Shown here: in pieces, positions 23,330-30,786 of the stretch
How the letters are laid out: each line of letters starts with the position of its first letter
Position numbering within the stretch: position 1 is the stretch's first letter
NCBI RefSeq assembly: GCF_020889685.1
Contig: NZ_JACMYO010000082.1
Location: 1 to 34,401 of the forward strand
Length of the DNA: 34,401 nt
DNA from: Bradyrhizobium oropedii
GTDB taxonomy: Bacteria > Pseudomonadota > Alphaproteobacteria > Rhizobiales > Xanthobacteraceae
Direction: 5' to 3'
Made by a program: the position numbers and the translations under genes
The notes under the pieces: model-generated
The model's database searches: none
What the model was told of the DNA's origin: nothing
Seen by the model: the letters and a program-made list of their open reading frames with translations, nothing else

Positions 23330-25141
23330 TCAGCTATCCACCTTGAGCGCGGCGATGAAGGCTTCCTGCGGAATGTCGACCTTGCCGAACTGCCGCATCT
23401 TCTTCTTGCCTTCCTTCTGCTTCTCCAGAAGCTTGCGCTTGCGCGTGATGTCGCCGCCGTAGCACTTCGCGGTGACGTCCTTGCGCAGCGCGCGGACGGT
23501 CTCGCGCGCGATCACCTTGCCGCCGATCGCCGCCTGGATCGGGATCTGGAACATGTGCGGCGGGATCAGCTCCTTCATCTTCTCGACCATGGCGCGGCCG
23601 CGGCCTTCGGCGCGGGTCCGGTGCACCAGCATCGACAGCGCGTCGACCGGCTCGTTGTTGACCAGGATCTGCATTTTGACGAGATCGGCCACTTTGTAGT
23701 CGGTCAAATGATAATCGAACGAGGCGTAGCCCTTGGAGACCGACTTCAGGCGATCGTAGAAGTCGAACACCACCTCGTTGAGCGGCAGGTCGTATTTCAC
23801 CATCGCGCGGGAGCCGACATAAGTCAGCTCCTTCTGTGAACCGCGGCGGTCCTGGCACAGCTTCAAGACGCTGCCGAGATATTCGTCGGGCGTCAGGATC
23901 GTCGCCTCGATCCACGGCTCCTCGATCTCGGCGATCTTGACCACGTCGGGCATGTCGACCGGATTGTGGATCGAAATCTCCTGACCGTCGGTCAGATGCA
24001 TCTTGTAGATCACGCTCGGCGCGGTCGCGATCAGATTGAGGTCGAACTCGCGCGACAACCGCTCCTGGATGATCTCCAGATGCAGCAGCCCGAGGAAGCC
24101 GCAACGGAAGCCGAAGCCGAGCGCGGCCGAGGTCTCCATCTCGTAGGAGAAGCTGGCGTCGTTGAGGCGCAGCTTGCCCATCGCGCCGCGCAGCGTCTCG
24201 AAGTCGTTGGCGTCGGCTGGAAACAGGCCGCAGAACACCACCGGAATGGCCGGCTTGAAGCCCGGCAGCATCTCGCTGATCGGCTTGCGGTCGTCGGTGA
24301 TGGTGTCGCCGACGCGGGTGTCGGCGACTTCCTTGATCGCCGCGGTGATGAAGCCGATCTCGCCGGGACCGAGTTCCTCGACCTGCTCCATCTTCGGCGT
24401 GAAGAAGCCGACGCGCTCGACGTCATAGGCCGCGCCCGTGCCCATCATGCGGATGCGCTGGTTTTTCTGCATGGTGCCGTCGACCACGCGGATCAGAACG
24501 ACCACGCCGAGATAGACGTCGTACCAGCTATCGACCAGCAACGCCTTCAAGGTCGCGTCGCGGTCGCCCTTCGGCGGCGGCAGGCGGGTCACGATGGCTT
24601 CCAGCACATCGGGGACGCCGATGCCGGTCTTGGCCGAGATCATCACGGCGTCGGAGGCGTCGATGCCGATCACATCCTCGATCTGCTGCTTGACCTTGTC
24701 GGGTTCCGCGGCGGGCAGGTCGACCTTGTTCAGGACCGGCACGATCTCGAGATTGTTGTCGAGCGCCTGGTAGACATTGGCGAGCGTCTGCGCTTCGACG
24801 CCCTGGCTGGCGTCGACCACCAGCAGCGCACCCTCGCACGCCGCCAGCGACCGCGACACCTCGTAGGCGAAGTCGACGTGGCCGGGCGTGTCCATCAGGT
24901 TGAAGATGTAGTCCTTGCCGTCCTTGGCGCGGTAGTTCAGCCGGACGGTCTGTGCCTTGATGGTGATGCCGCGCTCGCGCTCGATATCCATCGAATCGAG
25001 CACCTGCTCCTTGCCCGCCATTTCGCGATCCGACAGGCCGCCCGTCATCTGGATCAGGCGGTCGGCAAGGGTCGATTTGCCATGGTCGATATGGGCGACG
25101 ATGGAGAAGTTGCGGATGTTCGAAATCGGGGCAGTTGTCAT
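23330..25141 (-). CDS. lepA: Elongation factor 4 (LepA)
   Basis: LepA is a ribosome-associated GTPase that influences translation and initiation. The 603-residue protein shows the GTPase motifs in order: G1 AHIDHGKST, the switch region RERGITIK, G3 DTPGHVDF, G4 NKVD and a G5-like SAKTG. The EF-G-like domains and the LepA-specific C-terminal region follow (ETVRALRKDVTAKCYGGDIT and KRKLLEKQKEGKKKM, which marks the end). The start is the ATG at 25139-25141, although the frame extends to 25177. Length and motifs are complete. It is divergent from the caspase-family gene. Confidence 0.98.
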   Translation of the reverse strand: MTTAPISNIRNFSIVAHIDHGKSTLADRLIQMTGGLSDREMAGKEQVLDSMDIERERGITIKAQTVRLNYRAKDGKDYIFNLMDTPGHVDFAYEVSRSLAACEGALLVVDASQGVEAQTLANVYQALDNNLEIVPVLNKVDLPAAEPDKVKQQIEDVIGIDASDAVMISAKTGIGVPDVLEAIVTRLPPPKGDRDATLKALLVDSWYDVYLGVVVLIRVVDGTMQKNQRIRMMGTGAAYDVERVGFFTPKMEQVEELGPGEIGFITAAIKEVADTRVGDTITDDRKPISEMLPGFKPAIPVVFCGLFPADANDFETLRGAMGKLRLNDASFSYEMETSAALGFGFRCGFLGLLHLEIIQERLSREFDLNLIATAPSVIYKMHLTDGQEISIHNPVDMPDVVKIAEIEEPWIEATILTPDEYLGSVLKLCQDRRGSQKELTYVGSRAMVKYDLPLNEVVFDFYDRLKSVSKGYASFDYHLTDYKVADLVKMQILVNNEPVDALSMLVHRTRAEGRGRAMVEKMKELIPPHMFQIPIQAAIGGKVIARETVRALRKDVTAKCYGGDITRKRKLLEKQKEGKKKMRQFGKVDIPQEAFIAALKVDS

Positions 25142-25301
25142 GGGCGCGGGATAGCATCCGCACCCCCGCGCGGGCAACCATATTGCGGTATTTTGCAGGG
25201 GTGTGACGGCGAATCACGGGGCTGTTTCCTTTAGGGCTGCAATGATCGATTTCCGGGCATGTTTCTGCTAGGTCTTTCGGCCCAAAACCGTGGATCTGAC
25301 G

Positions 25302-26687
25302 ATGCGCTGGACCCTTCTCGCCGCCGGATTGCTGGCTATGTTGTTCGCGGCGCCCGCGGCCGCCGACAAGCGTGTGGCGCTGGTCGTCGGCAATTCCACC
25401 TATCAGAACGTGTCGCGGCTGCAGAACCCGAAGAGCGATGCGCAGCTCGTGGCCGAGACGTTGCAGCGGCTGGGCTTTGCGCTGGTCGGCGGGCAGGCCC
25501 AGGTCGATCTGGACAAGGCCGGCTTCGATAGCGCGATCCAGCGCTTCGGCAGCCAGCTGATGGGTGCGGACGTCGCGCTGTTCTACTACGCCGGCCACGG
25601 CATCCAGGTGCGCGGAACGAATTATCTGGTGCCGGTGTCGGCCAATCCGACACGCGAGGCCGATGTCGATTTTCAGATGGTCGATGTCGGCCTGGTGCTG
25701 CGGCAGATGGAAGGCGCGGGCACGCGGCTCAACATCGTCATCCTGGACGCCTGCCGGAACAATCCGTTCGGCGGCCGCGGGTTGCGCGCCGCCGACGGTG
25801 GTCTCGCCCAGATCCGCGCGCCGGAGGGCACGCTGCTGTCCTACGCGACCCAGCCGGGCAACGTCGCGCTCGATGGCGATGACGGCCACAGTCCCTATAC
25901 GCGCGCGCTGGTCGACACCATGCAGAAGCCCGGGCTCGACGTGCTGCAGGCCTTCAATCAGGTCGGCCTCGTCGTCAAACGCGCGACCGGCAGCGCGCAG
26001 CAGCCCTGGGTCTCGACCTCGCCGATCGACGGCTCGTTCTATTTTGCCGGCAACGCGCCTGCGCAGGTCGCAACCGCCGATCCGCCGGCAACGGTGATCC
26101 CGCCGCAGCAAAGCCCGCCGCCGCCGAGCCCGCCTTCACAGAGTCTGCCTCCATCGGCGCCGCCGCTGGTGCGCACGCAATCGGACTTCATCATCCCGGA
26201 TTCCGACAGCCGCCTGCTGTCGGAGAGCGATCTCCGCGCGCTGAGCAAGGACGAGCTGCGGATCGCCCGCAATGAAATCTTCGCGCGGCGCGGCCGCTAC
26301 TTCAACGCGCCGGACCTGACCGCACGGTTCAGCAGGTTTGCGTGGTATGTGCCCCGTTCGTGGGACCCGCCGCTCAACGCGGTCGAGAGCGCCAATATCG
26401 CGCTGATCGATCGCTTCGAAGCCGGCAGCGCTGCGCCAGCCGGTTTCATCTTCCCGGATTCCGACCGGCGCCTGCTGACGCCGGCCGATCTGCGGCGGCT
26501 GTCGTGGGACGAGTTGCGGATCGCGCGCAACGAGATCTTCGCCCGCAGGGGGCGCTATTTCGATTCCGCCGATCTCAAGGCGTATTTTTCGCGCTTCCCC
26601 TGGTATGCGCCGAACAGCTGGAATCCGCGGCTGAACGCGATCGAAGAGGCCAATGTCGCGCTGATCGATCAGCTCGGAAAGCGCTGA
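25302..26687 (+). CDS. Exported caspase-like (C14) protein with two YARHG domains
   Basis: The 461-residue protein has a signal peptide (ending PAAA, about residue 21). A caspase-like catalytic domain (about 22-250) follows with RVALVVGNSTYQNV, the histidine in YYAGHGIQ (H99) and the cysteine in ILDACRNNPF (C151), so the dyad is intact. A Pro-rich linker (260-290) leads to two YARHG repeats (about 297-372 and 382-457). Each has an (L/W)DELRIARNEIFARRGRYF-type core. YARHG is a presumed extracytoplasmic domain of unknown function. An in-frame GTG lies four codons upstream at 25290. The stop TGA directly abuts the ATG of the M15 peptidase gene, so the two should be co-translated and probably act together in the periplasm. 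Confidence 0.93.
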   Translation: MRWTLLAAGLLAMLFAAPAAADKRVALVVGNSTYQNVSRLQNPKSDAQLVAETLQRLGFALVGGQAQVDLDKAGFDSAIQRFGSQLMGADVALFYYAGHGIQVRGTNYLVPVSANPTREADVDFQMVDVGLVLRQMEGAGTRLNIVILDACRNNPFGGRGLRAADGGLAQIRAPEGTLLSYATQPGNVALDGDDGHSPYTRALVDTMQKPGLDVLQAFNQVGLVVKRATGSAQQPWVSTSPIDGSFYFAGNAPAQVATADPPATVIPPQQSPPPPSPPSQSLPPSAPPLVRTQSDFIIPDSDSRLLSESDLRALSKDELRIARNEIFARRGRYFNAPDLTARFSRFAWYVPRSWDPPLNAVESANIALIDRFEAGSAAPAGFIFPDSDRRLLTPADLRRLSWDELRIARNEIFARRGRYFDSADLKAYFSRFPWYAPNSWNPRLNAIEEANVALIDQLGKR

Positions 26688-27479
26688 ATGGCCGCGCGAT
26701 GGACGGCCTGTCTTGCTGCCTTGCTGGCGCTGCTGCCGCCGCTTGCGCACGCTCAGAGCAAAAGCGAACTGCTTGACCGCCTGGTGCGCGCCTATCCCGA
26801 TGCGCTGTCCGCCCACGACGACACCACGATCACCTGGCGCGACGGCACGGTGATGCCGGTCGACGACGGCGTCTCCGGCAAGTCGTTCGATCAGATGCTG
26901 CGCAACGCATCGATCCTCGATCAGATGCGGCAGCCCTATCCGTCCGGGCCATCGGCGCCGCCGACGCAGAACGTCGATCCAGGCCGCTTCCGCAACGAGG
27001 CGTTCTTCAAGAAGATGTACGGCGACTGCAATACGGCCGAGGTCAGGCGGAACCTGGTGACGATCACCTGGCTGCCGCGGTCCTGGGGCAAGCCGGTTCA
27101 GGTCACGCGGGTCAACGGCGTCGCCGAGCGGCTCAAGCAGGTCTCCGCCGAGATCGAGGCGCTCGATCCGGCGTTGCGCGCCGCCGCGTTTCCGATCGCG
27201 GGTGTGCTGTCTTGTCGCGCCGTCGCCGATACCGGGCGGATGAGCATGCACGGCTATGCCGCCGCGATCGACCTCAACCTGAAGGTTTCCGATTACTGGC
27301 TGTGGGCGCGCAAGGGGGAAGGCAAGGGGGAAAGCAAGGGTAAAACCATCCCCTACAAGAACCGAATGCCGCGGGAGATCGTCGACATCTTCGAGCGCCA
27401 CGGATTCATCTGGGGCGGCAAGTGGTATCACTACGATACCATGCATTTCGAATACCGGCCCGAGCTTCTCGAACAGTGA
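26688..27479 (+). CDS. M15-family (VanY-like) D,D-carboxypeptidase or endopeptidase
   Basis: The 263-residue precursor has a signal peptide (ending AHAQ) and an M15 metallopeptidase fold. Zinc ligands can be seen as MHGYAAAID (H188 and D195, H-x6-D) and H253 in DTMHFEYRPEL. M15 enzymes cut D-Ala-containing peptide stems of peptidoglycan. A short Lys/Gly/Glu repeat (KGEGKGESKGK, 209-219) interrupts the domain and may be an exposed loop. The stop of the caspase-YARHG gene immediately precedes the ATG. Together with MepA and the L,D-transpeptidase this is the third peptidoglycan enzyme of the window. Confidence 0.9.
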   Translation: MAARWTACLAALLALLPPLAHAQSKSELLDRLVRAYPDALSAHDDTTITWRDGTVMPVDDGVSGKSFDQMLRNASILDQMRQPYPSGPSAPPTQNVDPGRFRNEAFFKKMYGDCNTAEVRRNLVTITWLPRSWGKPVQVTRVNGVAERLKQVSAEIEALDPALRAAAFPIAGVLSCRAVADTGRMSMHGYAAAIDLNLKVSDYWLWARKGEGKGESKGKTIPYKNRMPREIVDIFERHGFIWGGKWYHYDTMHFEYRPELLEQ

Positions 27480-27532
27480 ATCGGCCGGCTTGAGGCATTC
27501 TCACGCCAAGCTGATTTTACTGGCCACAAAAA

Positions 27533-27546
27533 CGCGCTAAAGCGCG
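27533..27546 (+). terminator. Hairpin CGCGCT-AA-AGCGCG after the M15 gene
   Basis: A perfect short inverted repeat lies 53 bases after the M15 stop. No T run follows, so it is a weak candidate for the end of the caspase-M15 transcript. Confidence 0.25.
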
Positions 27547-27634
27547 GTGAAATGCTGGTGAGCACTTACTCATCGCACCTCCACTTCCATTCGGCGTGAT
27601 CCCTTCGGAAAACCACTTTCCACTTTTCCGGGGC

Positions 27635-29266
27635 ATGCCTCAGGCACAGGCCATGTCGACCGCGTCCACACTCCCCGCCGCCCGGCGCACCACCCGCAGA
27701 CTGACGATCCGGCGGATCGCCGCCTGGATTGCCTCGCGCGCCACCGATCCCAAGACCGGGCTGTGGTTCGTGATCGGTTTCGCGCTGGTCCACGCGGTGC
27801 TGTGGACGATGATCCTGGTCAAGCTCAAGGCCGCGCAGGACGTCCATATGGATGTCGCCGAGGCCTATGCCTGGGGTCAGCGCTTCCTGCTCGGCTATGG
27901 CAAGCATCCGCCGCTGTCGGGCTGGATCGCCGGGGTCTGGTTCAGGATTTTCCCTGTCACCAACTGGTCGACCTATGCGCTCGCGATGGCCACCGTCAGC
28001 TTCGCGCTTGTCGTGTGCTGGCTGATCGCGCTGCGTGTCGTCGATCGCCGCCGCGCGTTCTTCATGGTGGTGATGCTCGCGCTCTACCCGATCTTCAATT
28101 TCAAGGGTTTCAAATACAACGCCGACCTCGCGCAGCTGGTGCCGCTGCCGCTGCTGGTGCTGGCCTATCTGAACGCGTTCGAGAAGCGCAGCTTCAAATC
28201 GGGTCTCTGGCTCGGCTTTGCCGGCATGCTGGCGCTGATGACCAAATATTGGGTGGTGACGATGATCGGCGCCATCGGGCTGGCCGCGCTGATCCATCCG
28301 CAGCGGACGCAATTCCTGCGCTCGCCGGCGCCGTGGGTTGCGATCGGCACCATGCTCGTGGCGATGATTCCGCATCTGGTCTGGCTGGAAGAGGTGAACT
28401 TCGTCCCGTTCACCTATGCCGGCGACGTCTACGCATTGTCGAGCCGCGCGCTCAATGTGCAGCTCGTCATCGGTTATATCGTGCACAACGTTGGGCTGCT
28501 CGCGATTCCGACCGCGCTCGGCCTCGTGGCGCTGCTGCTGGGATCGGTGCCGTGGCGACCGTCGGACGTGCTGGCGCGGATCTGGTCGCGCGGCCCCAAT
28601 CCCGGCGTCAAGCTTCCGCAGGCGCTCAACGTCTGGATCATCCAGTCGATCGTCGCGATCGGACCGCCGCTCGGCGCACTGGCGTTCACCGTCTATATCA
28701 AGACCGATTGGGGCATTCCGCTGTTCTTCCTGGTGCCGCTGGCGCTGGTTGCGATCCCGTCGCTTCGCTTCCCGCGCATGGCGCTGTTCTCGATCACGGC
28801 AGTCTGGTTCGTGGCGACGATGGTTACGCTGATTGCCGCGCCCAGCATCGCCACGCAGGAGATCGCCTCCAACCGTATCGGCGGCTCGACCTACGCCGCG
28901 CGCTCCGAGCTCGCGCGCGAGCTCACCGAGACCTGGCAGAACAAATTCCATTCGCGCTGGGCCGTGGTCGTCGCACGTTCCGACATCGGTGAGCCGATGA
29001 CGTTCTACAGTCCGGATCATCCGGCCTCGCTGGTGCCGGGCGAAGCGTGGTCGTCGGGGCTGACGTCGCTCGAGGAAGCCAGGCGCCTCGGCTTCATCGG
29101 CGTCTGCGACACCACCGATCCGGTGTTCCTGCAACCATGCGAGGCGTGGATGGCCGAGAATGCCAAGAATGCCGAGCCGCTGGTGATGAACACCACGCGC
29201 TTCTTCAACGGCCATCCCGGTCCGTCGACGGTGTGGAAGGTCTATCTGGTGCCGCCGGCGAAGTAG
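27635..29266 (+). CDS. ArnT/PMT-like glycosyltransferase family 39 membrane protein
   Basis: The protein of about 543 residues has around ten hydrophobic helices and the layout of GT39/ArnT-type enzymes, which move sugars from polyprenyl phosphate to lipid A, glycans or proteins. The first periplasmic loop carries the acidic catalytic motif (HMDVAEAYAWGQRFLLGYGK) followed by HPPLSGW. A periplasmic C-terminal part (NRIGGSTYAARSELARELT onwards) contains two cysteines (GVCDTT and QPCEAW). The start is uncertain: GTG 27596, ATG 27635 and ATG 27653 are all in frame. I chose 27635 because of the CCGGGG just upstream. It is separate from the M15 gene. The acceptor is unknown. Confidence 0.88.
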   Translation: MPQAQAMSTASTLPAARRTTRRLTIRRIAAWIASRATDPKTGLWFVIGFALVHAVLWTMILVKLKAAQDVHMDVAEAYAWGQRFLLGYGKHPPLSGWIAGVWFRIFPVTNWSTYALAMATVSFALVVCWLIALRVVDRRRAFFMVVMLALYPIFNFKGFKYNADLAQLVPLPLLVLAYLNAFEKRSFKSGLWLGFAGMLALMTKYWVVTMIGAIGLAALIHPQRTQFLRSPAPWVAIGTMLVAMIPHLVWLEEVNFVPFTYAGDVYALSSRALNVQLVIGYIVHNVGLLAIPTALGLVALLLGSVPWRPSDVLARIWSRGPNPGVKLPQALNVWIIQSIVAIGPPLGALAFTVYIKTDWGIPLFFLVPLALVAIPSLRFPRMALFSITAVWFVATMVTLIAAPSIATQEIASNRIGGSTYAARSELARELTETWQNKFHSRWAVVVARSDIGEPMTFYSPDHPASLVPGEAWSSGLTSLEEARRLGFIGVCDTTDPVFLQPCEAWMAENAKNAEPLVMNTTRFFNGHPGPSTVWKVYLVPPAK

Positions 29267-29295
29267 TTGTCGCTGGAGGTGCGAGCGGAGCGAGC

Positions 29296-29364
29296 CTCGA
29301 AGGATGAATCGGCCACCGCCTGGGCCGTGCATCCTTCGAGACGCGCTTCGCGCTCCTCAGGATG
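29296..29364. repeat. Palindromic repeat CTCGAAGGATG...CATCCTTCGAG plus GCGCTTCGCGC
   Basis: The 11-bp arms 29296-29306 and 29330-29340 are perfect complements, and GGCC/GGCC pairs extend inside the loop (29311-29314, 29323-29326). CATCCT can instead pair with AGGATG at 29359-29364 around ACGCGCTTCGCGCT, giving an alternative hairpin. It fills the gap between two convergent genes. The CATCCTTCGAGACGCGC style is common in Bradyrhizobium intergenic DNA (from memory). Confidence 0.75.
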
Positions 29365-29406
29365 ACGGTGATAGGCTTTCGCTCAGCGTAACGGGGCGAG
29401 CCGCCG

Positions 29407-29733
29407 CTACGTGCCTTCCTCGTTGAACTTGCTGGCGACGAGTTCGGCGATGGCGTCGAGCGCTTGCTCCGCTTCGGCGCCCTTCGCGGAGACCACGACC
29501 GTGGTGCCGGGCCCTGCGGCGAGCATCATCAATCCCATGATCGAGGTGCCGCCGACGGTCTCACCGCCGCGCGTGACCCAGATCTCGGCGTTGAAGCGCT
29601 CGACCAGCTGGACGAATTTGGCCGACGCCCGCGCATGCAGGCCGCGCTTGTTGACGATCAGGAGTTCGCGCGAGATGGCGCCCGCTGGCACGCCCGGGCC
29701 GACATGGTTTTCGCCCGGGGCCTCGTCGCTCAT
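29407..29733 (-). CDS. ptsH: HPr family phosphocarrier protein
   Basis: HPr carries a phosphoryl group from EI to EIIA-type proteins. The 108-residue protein has the His site in NKRGLHARASAKF (H33) and the regulatory serine in GGTSIMGLMM (S64, equivalent to Ser46), which HprK would modify. An N-terminal extension of about 20 residues makes it longer than the usual 85-90. It begins with an ATG that overlaps the EIIA stop (ATGA). No EIIB or EIIC is present, so this is the regulatory, sugar-transport-independent PTS of alphaproteobacteria. Confidence 0.96.
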   Translation of the reverse strand: MSDEAPGENHVGPGVPAGAISRELLIVNKRGLHARASAKFVQLVERFNAEIWVTRGGETVGGTSIMGLMMLAAGPGTTVVVSAKGAEAEQALDAIAELVASKFNEEGT

Positions 29734-30131
29734 TTGCCGGCGAGAACGCGGCTGGCGATGGTGACGTATTTGCGGCCGGCTTCCTGCGCCATTGCGATCG
29801 CGTCGGGCAGCGAACGCTCCTCGCGAACCTTGGCAAGCTTGACCAGCATGGGAAGATTGATGCCTGCGAGCACTTCCACCTTGGGACGGCTCATGCAGGA
29901 GATCGCAAGGTTGGACGGCGTGCCGCCGAACATGTCGGTGAGGATCGCAACGCCGTCGCCGCTATCGACGCGATTCACCGCTTCGATGATGTCGCTTCGA
30001 CAGAGATCGGAATCATCCTCGGCCCCGATCGTAATCGCTTCAATTTGTTTCTGCGGACCCATGACGTGTTCGAGCGCAGCTCGGAACTCGTCGGCAAGGC
30101 GCCCATGGGTCACCAGCACTAGACCAATCAT
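29730..30131 (-). CDS. PTS EIIA component, mannose family (ManX/PtsM-like)
   Basis: This is the terminal phosphate acceptor of the regulatory PTS. The 133-residue protein starts MIGLVLVTHG, with the phosphorylated histidine at residue 9, and has TDMFGGTPSNLA, another mannose-EIIA signature. GAGGAG lies before the ATG at 30129-30131, although the frame extends further. Its stop overlaps the HPr start. It comes 214 bases after hprK on the same strand; that gap holds a hairpin (30256-30275). Without membrane EII proteins it should act as a regulator. Confidence 0.94.
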   Translation of the reverse strand: MIGLVLVTHGRLADEFRAALEHVMGPQKQIEAITIGAEDDSDLCRSDIIEAVNRVDSGDGVAILTDMFGGTPSNLAISCMSRPKVEVLAGINLPMLVKLAKVREERSLPDAIAMAQEAGRKYVTIASRVLAGK

Positions 30132-30255
30132 CGGAAACTCCTCGCGGGCGCCCTTTGGTGCACCGCACGAACGCGCCACTTTGACCATCCAGAGGCCCCG
30201 CGCAAGGGGGCATCTTGGCTAGTCTCCCGGTTCCTGGCGGTAGAGAGGGGAGGCT

Positions 30256-30275
30256 GCGCCGGCAAAATCCGGCGC
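30256..30275 (-). other. Perfect hairpin GCGCCGG-CAAAAT-CCGGCGC between hprK and the EIIA gene
   Basis: A seven-pair GC stem sits in the 214-base gap. No T run follows on the minus strand. It might partly terminate the chvI-chvG-hprK transcript or mark the 5' end of a separate EIIA-HPr transcript. Confidence 0.4.
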
Positions 30276-30345
30276 GATAGTGGATGTGATATGGTTACCA
30301 ATTCCCTTCCCACAATTGGCCGCAAGATTACGGGATCATGAACTT

Positions 30346-30786
30346 TCAGGTTGTCGTCAGCGCAGCGACAACCAGCGGCAGGGGTTGGAAGCCGACCGGC
30401 ACGCCAATTCGCGGTAATATAATGCCATTAAGGCGAGTCCTGAGCGCCTCGGGCGGCGGCAGCCGCTCGGCATCGTCGGCGGCGAGGTCGACGATCAGCC
30501 CGACCACGGCCTCGCTTGCGAACGGGCAATGGCGGATTCCGAGGGCGCGGATCTCGATCAAACCGGCCAATTGCGGTGCCGGGCGAACCCACAATTGTTC
30601 GCCGGCTGTGTCGAGATGGACACGGTCATCCCCCACCAAAATGGCCGGCGGGAGTGCTCCGGAGCGTCCGGCGAGAATCAGATCGAAGGCGAGGCGCGAC
30701 TTGCCGGAGCCCGACGGGCCGCGGATCAGCACCGCACGCTCGCCGACCAGAACGGCGGATGCGTGCACGCTTGAATTGTCGCTCAT
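30346..30786 (-). CDS. hprK: HPr kinase/phosphorylase, short alphaproteobacterial form
   Basis: HprK phosphorylates and dephosphorylates the regulatory serine of HPr. The 146-residue protein has only the C-terminal catalytic domain, as is usual in alphaproteobacteria, and lacks the N-terminal half of Gram-positive HprK. Walker A GPSGSGKS is at 23-30. VGDDRVHLDT and LIEIRALGI follow. The latter is the HprK signature, but the glycine of the usual ExRGxG reads Ala. Its ATG overlaps the chvG stop (ATGA), so it is translationally coupled to the two-component system. Confidence 0.94.
   Translation of the reverse strand: MSDNSSVHASAVLVGERAVLIRGPSGSGKSRLAFDLILAGRSGALPPAILVGDDRVHLDTAGEQLWVRPAPQLAGLIEIRALGIRHCPFASEAVVGLIVDLAADDAERLPPPEALRTRLNGIILPRIGVPVGFQPLPLVVAALTTT

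Noticed and set aside
27566..29332. A 588-codon minus-strand frame opposite the glycosyltransferase gene
   Set aside because: The plus strand encodes a coherent multi-pass membrane protein; the antisense product is Arg/His/Gln-rich low complexity.
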